A stretch of DNA of 64,000 nt from Halostreptopolyspora alba (GTDB lineage Bacteria > Actinomycetota > Actinomycetes > Streptosporangiales > Streptosporangiaceae). Shown piece by piece: positions 34,787 to 44,208 of the stretch; within the stretch, counting starts at the first letter, position 1; each line of letters begins with the position of its first letter. The notes under the pieces are model-generated. The model saw nothing but the letters and a program-made list of their open reading frames with translations, was not told the origin of the DNA and did no database searches. The stretch lies in contig RJMB01000006.1 of assembly GCA_003725585.1 (NCBI GenBank), forward strand, positions 145,859 through 209,858. The letters are read 5' to 3'. Both the position numbers and the translations under genes were made by a program.

Positions 34787-35950
34787 TTATCCGGTGGTCA
34801 GCAGGCAGGCGTCCCAGCCGGTGGTGTGTGCTGTGCTGGGAAGCAGTGCTAGGGCGTGTCCCGCGGAGCCTTCCAGGAACCCGGTGCCGGTGCAGGGAGC
34901 GCCACGCGCCTGGTGTTCCAGGTTTCGTAGGTGCGGCTCCAGCGTGGTGGTGGGGTCGTCCTCGGCGGCGCGGCGCAGGGTTTGCAGCAGGCCGGCGCGG
35001 CCGTGGCACAGCGACCCATCCAGGGCAGCCATGCCTGCGGTGTCGGTGGCGCACGCGGCCAGCGCGTGAGTGGCCATGGCGCATCGTTGGTGGTCGCCAA
35101 GGGCGTGGGCGGCGAGCTGCTGGGCACGGGCCTGTCCCGGGGTTCCGTAGCACCAGGCCAGGAGCGCGGGATTGGTTTCGGCGCCGTTTCCGTTGCGGTG
35201 TTGGGCGCGGGTGACCCAGCGGGGCCAGCGGGTGCCGCCTGGACCGGGGGCGCGCCAGTGGTCCATCCAGGTACAGATTCTGCGGATGGCGGTGTGCTGG
35301 TCGTCGACGGTGACGCCGGAGCGCAGGGCGAGAGCGAGCAGGGCCAGGGGGCCGCTGATCCCGTGGGCCAGGCCGAGGTTGGCGTGGCCGCCGGAGAAGT
35401 CGCCGTGGCTGAGCGGCGCGTTGGGGCTCCACCATCCGGGCAGTTCCTCACCGTGGTGAGTGATCGGGTGGGTGAGGCGGACCAGGTAGGCCAGGACCTC
35501 GGCGGTGCGTCGGCCGTGAGGGGTGCGGGCCAGGAGGTAGGCGCCGATACCGGTCAGCCCTTTGATGAGGTCGAACTCGGCCACCTCGGGCAGGGCACCA
35601 CGGTCGATGCGGGTGTGGGCGGCGTCGAGGCGGTGGCGGGCCAGGGTGTCGATGTGCTCGTCCAACACCGCCACGGTCGGATGGGCGGCGGAGGTGGTGT
35701 GCAGGACGTAGGCCAGCGCCGTTATCCCGCAGAACAGCCCGCCATCGGTGTGGGAGGAGACCGGGGCCCGGGTGGCCGCGTCCAACCACGCGTGGGCAGG
35801 CTCGGCCGGGCCGAGTCCGGCGCGGGCGGTCACCAGGTGCAGCAGGGCGGGGCCCAGTGCCCCGTTGGCCAAGGACTGCCCCCACCCGGGGCCGAGGTCG
35901 GTTTTCGGAGGTGTGTGCAGGTCAACGCTGGTGCTGGGGGTGGGGGTCAT
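34787..35950 (-). CDS. lanC: Lanthionine synthetase C-like cyclase (LanC)
   Basis: The 387-residue protein is a LanC-type cyclase. It has repeated alpha-toroid motifs (THTDGG-like HTDGGLFCGITALAYVL, FSGGHANLGLAHGISGPLAL) and the zinc ligands in WCYGTPG and CHGRAGLLQ. It adds cysteine thiols to dehydrated Ser/Thr to form (methyl)lanthionine. Its ATG overlaps the lanB stop in ATGA, so translation is coupled. The N-terminus is long and polar. Confidence 0.93.
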   Translation of the reverse strand: MTPTPSTSVDLHTPPKTDLGPGWGQSLANGALGPALLHLVTARAGLGPAEPAHAWLDAATRAPVSSHTDGGLFCGITALAYVLHTTSAAHPTVAVLDEHIDTLARHRLDAAHTRIDRGALPEVAEFDLIKGLTGIGAYLLARTPHGRRTAEVLAYLVRLTHPITHHGEELPGWWSPNAPLSHGDFSGGHANLGLAHGISGPLALLALALRSGVTVDDQHTAIRRICTWMDHWRAPGPGGTRWPRWVTRAQHRNGNGAETNPALLAWCYGTPGQARAQQLAAHALGDHQRCAMATHALAACATDTAGMAALDGSLCHGRAGLLQTLRRAAEDDPTTTLEPHLRNLEHQARGAPCTGTGFLEGSAGHALALLPSTAHTTGWDACLLTTG

Positions 35951-38889
35951 GGTGCGGCCTCGTTGCGGGCGATCCGGGAGAGGGCGGCCTGGCGGGCCAG
36001 GTGTCGGCAGGTGCGTTCGCTGTCGCGGTCGATGCCCAGCGCCCGGTTGTGGTGCATGTGCAGCAGGGAGGAGATCACCCCGTCCAGTGGCGGCCCGGCC
36101 ATGGTGGTCAGCAGATGCCGGTAACGGGTGAGCGCGTCATGCAGTTCGCCGGGCAGCAGGGCGTGGGCGGGTTCGATGCGCGCGGACGTCTCGTCGTGCA
36201 GTTCGCGCGGTAGTGCCGAGGATGGGCGCTTGCCGGGGTGGTCGATGAGCCAGCGCATCCCGGCCTCGAATTCGCCGGTCAGCGCGGCGGCGATGTGGCC
36301 CATGGTGGCCGCCACCTCTACTCGCGCTTCTGGTGCGGGGCCCTCAAGTTGGTGCAGGACAGCGGTGGAGTCGGCGGTGAACACGGCTTCGGCCGCCTCC
36401 AGCAGGGCGCCGTCGCCATAGCGCCCGGTTTCGGGGTAGTAGGTGTCCAGGCACAGGCGCGGCGAGAGCCCGTCGCGGCGCAGCCGCTCACTCCACCGCC
36501 CCAGGGAGGTCGCGGCCTTAGCCGCCTGATCCGGGGTGTCCACGCGCAGGCGCAGACGCAGGTGGTCGGGATCATCGGGGGCGCGGTAGCGCACGAACCA
36601 CCACGCGGGGGTGCCCGTTTCCTCCAGCAGCTCGGGGAGGTACTCGGTCAGGATCTCGGTGTGACGTTGCGGGTGGGCATAGATCTTGGCGTAGAGCCAC
36701 TCCGTTCTGGGTGCAGCCGGGGGTTGCCCGCGTTCGCTATCGCGGGTGTGTACCACGGGCCGCTCCAGTGGGGACTCGGCGCGCGGCGTGGTGGTGGCCA
36801 GCGGGACGGCGAGTTCGTGGGCGTGCCCCTCGATCCAGCCGAGCCCGTCGGGGTGGTCGGTCTCGGTGAGGAACACGTGGCCGGCCGCGTGCAGTCGTGT
36901 GCGCAGCAGGTCGGTGTGGGCGGGTTCATCCAGGTGCAGCGGCAGGACCTGGTCGCCTTGGGCCAGTTCGACGTGGGCGGGAACGCGCCAGATGGTGCGC
37001 CAGCGCTGCAGTGCGGAGCGCCACTCCTTGTGGTCGGCGCTGCGCGGTGGCAGATCATTGGTCTGCAGGCGCCAGCGTTTCGGGGACAGCACGGTGTGGC
37101 CGTGGCGCAGGCGCGGCAGGAAGGGCAGCGCGGTGGCCGCACCCCAGTCGACGCGGGTGAAGGAGGTCAGGCAGCCACGGGTCAGGTGCGCCAGGAAACG
37201 GGCCAGGGGTGGGGCCTGGTGGTCCAACGACAGCGCATGCAGCACCTGGGGCTCAACGATGCGGTGGGTGGGAGTGTGCACCAGGTGGAGTTGGTGCCGG
37301 TCGGCCATCACCGCCAGATCCTGCAGCGCCAGCACCTCGGCGCCCTCAGGCGGGTATTCGCCCAGGCAGATGACCTGATCCAGGAAGCGGGGGGTGCGCG
37401 CGAGGTTTCCTGCGCTGGGCCGCAGCGCGGGAAACACCAGCTGGGCGGCTACGGCTCCTTCCACAACCGTGGGCAGGCACCGGTAGGTCTCGGCCATCTC
37501 CGATGTGGCGGGGGTGAACCGGCCGGTAAAGGTTCCCACCGCGCGGCCCGGCCGGATCCGCACGGTGAAGTTGCCGGCTTCGATCGCCTCCATTGACGGG
37601 GCGCTCACCCACACTCCCACCTCCACGTGGGGCGGGATACGCTGCGGATCCAGGGGCGCCACGGCCAGCCGGTGGATCTCTTCCTGGTCAAGGACGATCT
37701 CCTCGGCGCCGGTCGCGGTCGCCTCTTGGGCGATCTGGAGCAGGGAAGACTCGCGCGGCGGTGGTTCCTGAGGGCGGGAGGGCATCAGCGATCCGGGGTA
37801 GGTCGGCGGATAGCCCAGCCCCATGTCGGCGTCGACGAGTTCCAGTAGGGGCACGAGCGCCCCCGCCCCGTAGCGGTGCACGAACGCCTCGTAGTACTGG
37901 CGCCAGACGGGATGTCCTCCCGGGTGGGGTGACAGCCGCAGCAGCGTCGACACGCCGGCCTCCACCTCCGCGCCAAGCTGTTGGGGCACGGCCACCTCAC
38001 AGTCCAGCCGTATCTCGCCGTGCGCCGTCGCACCCTCGTCGGCCTGGGCAGAAGCACGACTTCCGGTGGGAGAGGACGCGGCTGCTCCGAGACGGTCCAT
38101 CACCGCACTCGCGGCCGGGATCTCCTCGGCTGCGCACCGGGACAACTCATCCCGCGCGTGGGCCAGCGGGTCAGCACTCGTGCTGGAGGGGCGCAGGCTG
38201 GAGAGCAGGAACCCGTGGGCGAGTAGACCACTGATCAGGTCGAGGACGTGGTGCGACGTCGCCGCGGGGAAAACACTGCGCAGGTGGGCCACTACCTCAG
38301 TAGCGGGAGTTGGTGTTGACGCGGCGGTCACCACGGTGCGCACCGGGGCGCTGGAGACCAGTTCGACACGGTGTTCCCCCGCCGGAAGTTCAATGCGCTG
38401 GCCGCGCCATCGGCACTGGTTGTTGACCACCACCCACAGCCGCTCCACCAGTTCCGGCAGGGCCTCCAGCTCCGCCACGGCCGCCTCCAGCCATGCCGTG
38501 TCGGTGCGGGATTCCACGTGGTGGCTGCTCCCCCACCGCAAGGTCCCACCACGCGCGAAACTCCCGGCGGCCGTGCCGGCGAACAGACCGAACGGTGTGG
38601 ACCGTCCACTGGCCCGCAGCAGATAGCCCACCAGGGCGGTGGCGGCACGCCGGACCTTCCTTGCCGACAGTGCTTCGCCGGTATGGACACGCTCCACCGT
38701 GGCCGCCAGCGACGGGCTGGCCTCACCCACCGCGGTAGCGATCGGGTCCCGCCACACGTGACGCACCCAGGAACACAGCTCCTCGGGGGAATCCCCGGCC
38801 AGGTCGGGCCAGTACTCTGGCGCGTCCTCAACACGGGCTCGCGCCGCCCGCAGCAGCACCGGACCCGCCGTGCGATACACGCGTTCCAT
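35947..38889 (-). CDS. lanB: Full-length lantibiotic dehydratase (LanB)
   Basis: The ATG at 38889 follows AGGAGG and gives 980 residues. The N-terminal glutamylation domain starts YRTAGPVLLRAARARVEDAP and contains RRAATALVGYLLRASGRSTP and FGLFAGTAAGSF. The C-terminal elimination (SpaB-C) domain contains EWLYAKIYAHPQRHTEILTE and PDHLRLRLRVDTP. LanB transfers glutamate from Glu-tRNA to Ser/Thr and eliminates it to give Dha/Dhb. Both domains are present in one chain, so this is a class I system. A hairpin separates it from the precursor gene. Confidence 0.93.
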   Translation of the reverse strand: MERVYRTAGPVLLRAARARVEDAPEYWPDLAGDSPEELCSWVRHVWRDPIATAVGEASPSLAATVERVHTGEALSARKVRRAATALVGYLLRASGRSTPFGLFAGTAAGSFARGGTLRWGSSHHVESRTDTAWLEAAVAELEALPELVERLWVVVNNQCRWRGQRIELPAGEHRVELVSSAPVRTVVTAASTPTPATEVVAHLRSVFPAATSHHVLDLISGLLAHGFLLSSLRPSSTSADPLAHARDELSRCAAEEIPAASAVMDRLGAAASSPTGSRASAQADEGATAHGEIRLDCEVAVPQQLGAEVEAGVSTLLRLSPHPGGHPVWRQYYEAFVHRYGAGALVPLLELVDADMGLGYPPTYPGSLMPSRPQEPPPRESSLLQIAQEATATGAEEIVLDQEEIHRLAVAPLDPQRIPPHVEVGVWVSAPSMEAIEAGNFTVRIRPGRAVGTFTGRFTPATSEMAETYRCLPTVVEGAVAAQLVFPALRPSAGNLARTPRFLDQVICLGEYPPEGAEVLALQDLAVMADRHQLHLVHTPTHRIVEPQVLHALSLDHQAPPLARFLAHLTRGCLTSFTRVDWGAATALPFLPRLRHGHTVLSPKRWRLQTNDLPPRSADHKEWRSALQRWRTIWRVPAHVELAQGDQVLPLHLDEPAHTDLLRTRLHAAGHVFLTETDHPDGLGWIEGHAHELAVPLATTTPRAESPLERPVVHTRDSERGQPPAAPRTEWLYAKIYAHPQRHTEILTEYLPELLEETGTPAWWFVRYRAPDDPDHLRLRLRVDTPDQAAKAATSLGRWSERLRRDGLSPRLCLDTYYPETGRYGDGALLEAAEAVFTADSTAVLHQLEGPAPEARVEVAATMGHIAAALTGEFEAGMRWLIDHPGKRPSSALPRELHDETSARIEPAHALLPGELHDALTRYRHLLTTMAGPPLDGVISSLLHMHHNRALGIDRDSERTCRHLARQAALSRIARNEAAP

Positions 38890-38905
38890 GCCGGTCTCCT
38901 CCTGA

Positions 38906-38933
38906 GTGTGGGGCTCAGGGGTGAACCCCACAC
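38906..38933 (-). terminator. Attenuator-like hairpin between precursor and lanB
   Basis: GTGTGGGG at 38906-38913 pairs with CCCCACAC at 38926-38933 around a 12-base loop, inside the 61-bp gap between the precursor and lanB. Lan operons often use a weak terminator here so that more precursor than enzyme is made. Confidence 0.55.
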
Positions 38934-38950
38934 CCGGTCTGTGGGGGTGT

Positions 38951-39127
38951 TCAGACTCCGCTGTTGGCGCAGGCGCTGGCGCAGGTCTGTCCGCAGCCGT
39001 CGCCCGTGCCGCACGGCACCAAGCCGTCATCACTGACCGCGTCCGGAATCACCCGAACCTGCAGGGTGAACCCCTCCAAAGGGTCCGTCGGGGACGACTC
39101 GTCGAGCTGATCGAGGGTGACACTCAT
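38951..39127 (-). CDS. FxLD-family lanthipeptide precursor (peptide 1)
   Basis: The ATG at 39127 follows AAAGGAG and gives 58 residues. The leader is acidic, with the F-x-L motif in EGFTLQVRV (F-T-L-Q instead of F-x-L-D). The core after VSDDGLVP carries CGTGDGCGQTCASACANSGV with four cysteines, two threonines and two serines, a typical FxLD lanthipeptide core. The Asp in TGDG is a candidate for the PCMT enzymes. It lies directly before lanB and after the dioxygenase gene. Confidence 0.9.
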   Translation of the reverse strand: MSVTLDQLDESSPTDPLEGFTLQVRVIPDAVSDDGLVPCGTGDGCGQTCASACANSGV

Positions 39128-39243
39128 CGCTTCTCCTTTCACTTACGGAATCGAACCCACCCGCCATGGGTGGGGATTGCGTCGACTGTTCCCACGGGGC
39201 GCCGCTGAGGCGGTGCGGCACCGGAAAGTGGTCCCGCAGGGAG

Positions 39244-40056
39244 TCAGCCGTCTCGACACCCAGATGAACCTTCCGGGGGAATCTGAGGTGGGGGATCCGT
39301 CGGTACCGCCCATGAGGAGAAAAATCCGAGAGACACGGGCGTGTCGGCGCGACAGGTTCCCAACGCGCGTAGCATCACGCGTTCTCCGACAAATCCGCGG
39401 CGGCCGTGCAACCATCGGGTGTTGTCCAACAAGACCCCCTCTCCGGCCGCCAGATCCAGGACATGGGTGTTGCGCTCAAGCGTGTGCTCCAACCGCGGTA
39501 GATGTGGGGACACGTGGGGCGCGAAACGCACAAGATCGTCCAAGCGCAACCGGACGGACCAGCGACCAGCATTTGTGCGGTCGAACACCGGGGCGGCATG
39601 CCCATCGGCGCCACCGAAGTAGGCGGCCCCGCGCCGGGTCAGCACGCGCAGCGTCTCCGGAGCGCGCTCGGCCAGATCAGCGAAGACGTCGGCCCCGTCA
39701 ACAAGGAGGGTGTGACCGTCCTGCTCGGCCGGGCGCAGGCACACCAGCATCAGCAGCTGTGGGGGGCAGGCAACGCTGGAGCCCTCGGTGTGGGGTGGGA
39801 GCTCCCGGTGGGTGAAGCCGGCGCGTCCCGGTGCGCTGCTCTTGGCCTCGCGCGCACGCAGTTCGGTCAACCCGTCGGGCCCACTGTCGGGATGCCCGCG
39901 CAGCGACATCACCGTCTGGGCAACGGCGTGCACCTCGTCGCGGTTGGCCGCACAACCGAACCGCACCATTCCGGTGGTGCGCAGGCGTGCCAGCGCCGCA
40001 TCCCAGCGGGTGGGGAGGTATCCAACTGAGGGGGGTGGGTGCGATGTCGAAGTCAC
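39244..40056 (-). CDS. TauD/TfdA-family Fe(II)/2-oxoglutarate dioxygenase
   Basis: The GTG at 40056 gives 270 residues. Fe-binding residues can be seen in FTHRELPPHTEGSS (H-x-E) and in the distal histidine of LLDNTRWLHGRRGF, with an arginine nearby that would bind 2-oxoglutarate. It is the first gene of the leftward lan operon, 116 bp before the precursor. Its likely role is hydroxylation of the peptide or of a free amino acid, which is inference. An upstream TTG in frame at 40098 is less likely as start. Confidence 0.83.
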   Translation of the reverse strand: MTSTSHPPPSVGYLPTRWDAALARLRTTGMVRFGCAANRDEVHAVAQTVMSLRGHPDSGPDGLTELRAREAKSSAPGRAGFTHRELPPHTEGSSVACPPQLLMLVCLRPAEQDGHTLLVDGADVFADLAERAPETLRVLTRRGAAYFGGADGHAAPVFDRTNAGRWSVRLRLDDLVRFAPHVSPHLPRLEHTLERNTHVLDLAAGEGVLLDNTRWLHGRRGFVGERVMLRALGTCRADTPVSLGFFSSWAVPTDPPPQIPPEGSSGCRDG

Positions 40057-40092
40057 ACTCCCACGATCCCGATGCTGCGGGCTGCTGGCCAG

Positions 40093-40105
40093 TGACAATC
40101 TGTCA
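40093..40105. promoter_or_regulatory. Inverted repeat in the lan/NUDIX divergent promoter
   Basis: TGACA and TGTCA form a perfect dyad with a 3-bp spacer. On the leftward strand it overlaps TTGACA, a perfect -35 hexamer 44 bp before the dioxygenase start. The XRE protein encoded at 40595 is a candidate ligand. Confidence 0.4.
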
Positions 40106-40184
40106 AGACCAACCGTGCCCCGTCCTCCGCCCGAGAGTGCTAGGTTCCAGCCAGACCCGCTATCGACGTAGGAAGGCTCTCGCG

Positions 40185-40598
40185 ATGCCCGACGGTGTGG
40201 CCCCTCCTGCCCTGCCGATCTCCATCAAGGGTGTCGTCGCCGCTGATGATCACGTGTTGGTGCTGCGCAACGAGCGCGACGAATGGGAGCTGCCCGGGGG
40301 CAAGCTGGAACTCGACGAGACCCCCGAACAGTGTCTGGCCCGCGAGATCGCCGAGGAAACCGGCTGGCCGGTGCGGGTGGGCCCGATCCTGGACGCGTGG
40401 ACGTACCACATCACCAGTGTCGACCGGCACGTCTTCATCGTCACCTACAGTTGCTATGCCCTGGCCACTCCCACCCTCGTGACCTCCCCCGAGCACAAGG
40501 AAGCCGCCCTCGTCCCCGTTGACGAAGTCAACGACCTCACCATGCCCGAGGGCTACAAGCGCTCGATCACCACCGGGCTGTCCCTACCTGGGCGATGA
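40185..40598 (+). CDS. NUDIX hydrolase
   Basis: The ATG at 40185 follows GGAAGG and gives 137 residues with a complete Nudix box: GKLELDETPEQCLAREIAEE, then TGW. NUDIX enzymes hydrolyse nucleoside diphosphates linked to another moiety; the substrate is unknown. The stop overlaps the start of the XRE gene by four bases (ATGA), so the two are coupled. In this family a NUDIX protein next to an XRE/TPR regulator is common in actinomycete peptide clusters. Confidence 0.9.
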   Translation: MPDGVAPPALPISIKGVVAADDHVLVLRNERDEWELPGGKLELDETPEQCLAREIAEETGWPVRVGPILDAWTYHITSVDRHVFIVTYSCYALATPTLVTSPEHKEAALVPVDEVNDLTMPEGYKRSITTGLSLPGR

Positions 40599-41758
40599 CC
40601 GACCACCGGCCAACGCCACGCTGGCTGTGGGTGCATCCCCACGCCCGTTCGGCCCTGGCCAGCGGCGATGTCGGCACCATCGTGGCCTGCTACCGGCGCC
40701 TGACCGGACTGTCGCAGGCCGCGCTCGGGCAACAGCTCGGGTACGACCCTTCCTACATCTCCCTGCTGGAACGTGGCCAGCGCCGCATCACCGACCACGG
40801 GTCGCTGTCCCATCTCAGCCGCGCTCTGGCGATCCCCCCGCACGCGCTGGGCATCACGACCGAGGACGATGCCGACTTCCGCGCCGCGCTCCAGTTCGGC
40901 GACTCTACCGTGCGGCTGGCCGAGACGGCCCGTCAAGCCGGTCGCGCCACAGAGGCCGCCGAAGAGCTGTGGCCCCTCACCGCCCGCTTGGAAGCACGCC
41001 TTGCCGAAGGACGCGTCGATGCCCCCACCATCGCGCTGCTGGCGCGCGCCCGCGTCACCCTGGGCACCTCGCTGGGACACGTTCTGACTGAGGAACAACT
41101 GGCCACCGCCGCACGCTGGACCGGTAAGGCCCTCACTTTGGCGCGCCACCTCGACGACAGCGAACTGTTGCACCACGTGCTGACGATGCACGGCAACGAA
41201 CTACGCAAGATCAGCCGCACCGGTGCGGCAATCGCCCGCCTGCATCACGCGCTCGCGCTCTCCACCAGCCCCGTCCAGCGCGGTTTCACCTTGCCCCTGC
41301 TGGCCCGCGCCGCGGGCGAACACGGCGATGCCGATCTGTTCGACCGCACTATTGCCGATGCTGAGCACACCCTGGCCGAGACGGGAAACAACGGCATCCT
41401 CCTGACGCCCTACTCCCTTCGGGAGATTCGCCTGCGCGGACTGCTCAACACAGGTCGGGCCCACCAGGCGGCTCAGCTCGCGCATCGGCCCATCGACACC
41501 ACCACCGCGCCCGCACCCCAGTGGGGCGCGATCGAGCGCATCACCACGGCCAACGCTTTTATGGCCCTTGGCGACCACCAGTCGGCTAGCGACGCGCTCA
41601 CCAGAGCGCTCGACATCGCCCACCGGCACCGCCTGCCACACCAGATCCAACGCATCCTGCGCACCACAACCGCCCCACACCAGAGCGACCTCCACCATCA
41701 GGCAGGCGCGGCGCTACAGGATCTGCGCCAACTCACAGTCCCTGGACGAGGGCTGTAA
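40595..41758 (+). CDS. XRE-family regulator with TPR-like C-terminus
   Basis: The 387-residue protein has an N-terminal helix-turn-helix (LTGLSQAALGQQLGYDPSYI, then SLLERGQRRIT) at about residues 36-66. About 300 helical residues with TPR-like repeats follow. Such proteins often respond to small peptides or metabolites. It is encoded divergently from the lan operon and so is the best candidate for its pathway regulator. A related but truncated gene lies at 43068-43281. Confidence 0.87.
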   Translation: MTDHRPTPRWLWVHPHARSALASGDVGTIVACYRRLTGLSQAALGQQLGYDPSYISLLERGQRRITDHGSLSHLSRALAIPPHALGITTEDDADFRAALQFGDSTVRLAETARQAGRATEAAEELWPLTARLEARLAEGRVDAPTIALLARARVTLGTSLGHVLTEEQLATAARWTGKALTLARHLDDSELLHHVLTMHGNELRKISRTGAAIARLHHALALSTSPVQRGFTLPLLARAAGEHGDADLFDRTIADAEHTLAETGNNGILLTPYSLREIRLRGLLNTGRAHQAAQLAHRPIDTTTAPAPQWGAIERITTANAFMALGDHQSASDALTRALDIAHRHRLPHQIQRILRTTTAPHQSDLHHQAGAALQDLRQLTVPGRGL

Positions 41759-41893
41759 TAGAACCCCCTTTGCCGTTGAGTTCATTCGCCACCCTCGTGA
41801 GAAGGATCCCAGCTAAAGAAGAAACTCAGTTCTGTCCAGAGCACCAGGCGAGAAGATCGGTTCTTAACGGACTGTGTTCCCAGCCAACGGGGG

Positions 41894-42046
41894 TCACGCG
41901 CCGCTAATGCAGATGTCCTTCTCACACGTTGTTCCGTACTGGTCCTCGGTCATGTTGACCAGACTGGCCGGTTCCTCCACCTCAAGCAGAGAGACATCCA
42001 TATCGAAGACGTCGTCCTGAGTGGAGGCCAGCTCTTCAGGTTGCAT
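41894..42046 (-). CDS. Second FxLD-like lanthipeptide precursor (peptide 2)
   Basis: A 50-codon gene, ATG 42046 to TGA 41894, with GGAAAGG upstream. The peptide has an acidic leader with VFDMDVSLLEVEEPASLV, matching the conserved F-D-x-D-V motif of FxLD leaders. The short core NMTEDQYGTTCEKDICISGA has two cysteines plus Ser/Thr partners, and Asp residues for a PCMT. It lies 4.8 kb from lanB, separated by the NUDIX-XRE pair, and 59 bp downstream of the dehydrogenase gene. It was found by reading the gap, being shorter than most gene finders accept. Confidence 0.8.
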   Translation of the reverse strand: MQPEELASTQDDVFDMDVSLLEVEEPASLVNMTEDQYGTTCEKDICISGA

Positions 42047-42105
42047 ACTGTTCACACCTTTCCGGGGAGTGAGAGAACCGCTTCTCGATGGCGTAGTGCC
42101 TTAGC

Positions 42106-42969
42106 TCAGAAGACTTCCTCGTCGCTGCCACCTTCGGGTCTGTGCAGGGCTGTGAGCACATCATTCAGATCGGTATCGGTACGGTCTTTGAACGGCTCCC
42201 ATGCCTTGATCGTGTCGGCGATGGCCTCAATCACCTCGGCGGGCAGGCCAGCCTCGTTGAGTGCTCGGGCGGTGTCGCGCATCTCTGGTTCCCAGCGCCA
42301 CGCGCGACTGGCGAGAGGGGGCAGTTCCGTGGGATCGGCCGCGGGGTGGGCCCAACCTTGAACGCTGTCCGTCACGGCCTCCCCCACGCCGTAGTCCGCA
42401 GCCAGGGCATGACCGAGGGCTGCGAGCATCCGAGACCCCTTTTGAACGGCTGCTTGTGCCGTTTTCAGACCGGAGGCACCGCCGATCTGTGATCCGAGCG
42501 CGCGAAACTGCACAGCCGTGTCGGTGAAGAGTTCGCCGAGTTGAGCCAGCGGCTCGTCGGGGCCGGAGGCGAAGACCCGGGTTGGGGTGTTGGGAGCGTG
42601 GTCGACCGGGGGTGCGCCGATCACGCAGGAATCCACCACGGAGACACCCGTCATCATCGAAGCGATGGCCTCCACCCGGCCGGGCCGGATGGCATTGGCC
42701 TCAACGTAGATCCCGTCGAAGCCTTCCCCCCGTATGACCTCTGCCGTGGCTTCCGCATGGGCCGGTGGCACGAGCGAGACGATCACCTCGCTTTCCTCGA
42801 CCAGCGCCATCAACGACCTGGACTCAAACCCCGCTTCCTGGGCGCGGCGCAGCGACGCGTCACTGCGCCCGTCTGGACACCACAGGACACGAGCTCCGCC
42901 GGCGCGCAGCTGTGCACCGATCGCGGCACCCATCTGCCCTGGGTGCAACAGGCCGATTGTTTTCGTCAC
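42106..42969 (-). CDS. 6-phosphogluconate-dehydrogenase-like NAD(P) protein (DUF1932 type)
   Basis: The GTG at 42969 follows GGAGG and gives 287 residues. The N-terminus TIGLLHPGQMGAAIGAQLRA is a Rossmann motif. A helical C-terminal half follows (SQIGGASGLKTAQAAVQKGS), of the beta-hydroxyacid-dehydrogenase/DUF1932 type. It is encoded just upstream of precursor 2 on the same strand, so it may belong to the same unit; such enzymes are known in some peptide clusters, though a role here is unproven. Confidence 0.78.
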   Translation of the reverse strand: MTKTIGLLHPGQMGAAIGAQLRAGGARVLWCPDGRSDASLRRAQEAGFESRSLMALVEESEVIVSLVPPAHAEATAEVIRGEGFDGIYVEANAIRPGRVEAIASMMTGVSVVDSCVIGAPPVDHAPNTPTRVFASGPDEPLAQLGELFTDTAVQFRALGSQIGGASGLKTAQAAVQKGSRMLAALGHALAADYGVGEAVTDSVQGWAHPAADPTELPPLASRAWRWEPEMRDTARALNEAGLPAEVIEAIADTIKAWEPFKDRTDTDLNDVLTALHRPEGGSDEEVF

Positions 42970-43067
42970 GCGTCGACCTCCAGCAGATGCCAAATCAAGT
43001 GAGACAGCGGCTGCGGACCTTCCCCCAAGATTCGGTCAGATCCGTCGTTCAACAGGAAGTTGCCGCG

Positions 43068-43281
43068 CTACGCGGAACGGGCGGTTTCAAGAGCGTGGAT
43101 GTACTCCTGGGTCCATTCCGCTTCGCGTTGTTCCGGAGGTAGGCCATCGAGACCCGCTTGGAGGTGCTCTACCGCATCCGCGTGGTCGCCCAGCGCCAGG
43201 CGCGCAAGACCAATACCCATACGAGAGAACGTCGGCGAGAGCCAGTAGGCCGTTTCTGGTGGAGTGGTGCCCGCGGCATCG
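43068..43281 (-). pseudogene. C-terminal fragment of an XRE/TPR regulator cut by the IS element
   Basis: The leftward frame ending at the TAG at 43070-43068 reads AYWLSPTFSRMGIGLARLAL and DGLPPEQREAEWTQEYIHAL, TPR-like sequence of the XRE/TPR regulator type. It runs straight into the IS end at 43282 and has no start. About 70 codons remain of an expected 380 or so. The missing part is not found on the other side of the IS. Confidence 0.75.
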
Positions 43282-43306
43282 TGAACCGCCCCGGGTTTGA
43301 TGGAGG
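43282..43306. repeat. Left terminal inverted repeat of the IS3-family element
   Basis: It starts TGAACCGCCCCGGGTTTGA and matches the right end at 21 of 25 positions. The OrfB stop codon lies directly inside it, at 43307-43309. Confidence 0.88.
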
Positions 43307-44204
<898 letters not shown>

Positions 44205-44208
<4 letters not shown>

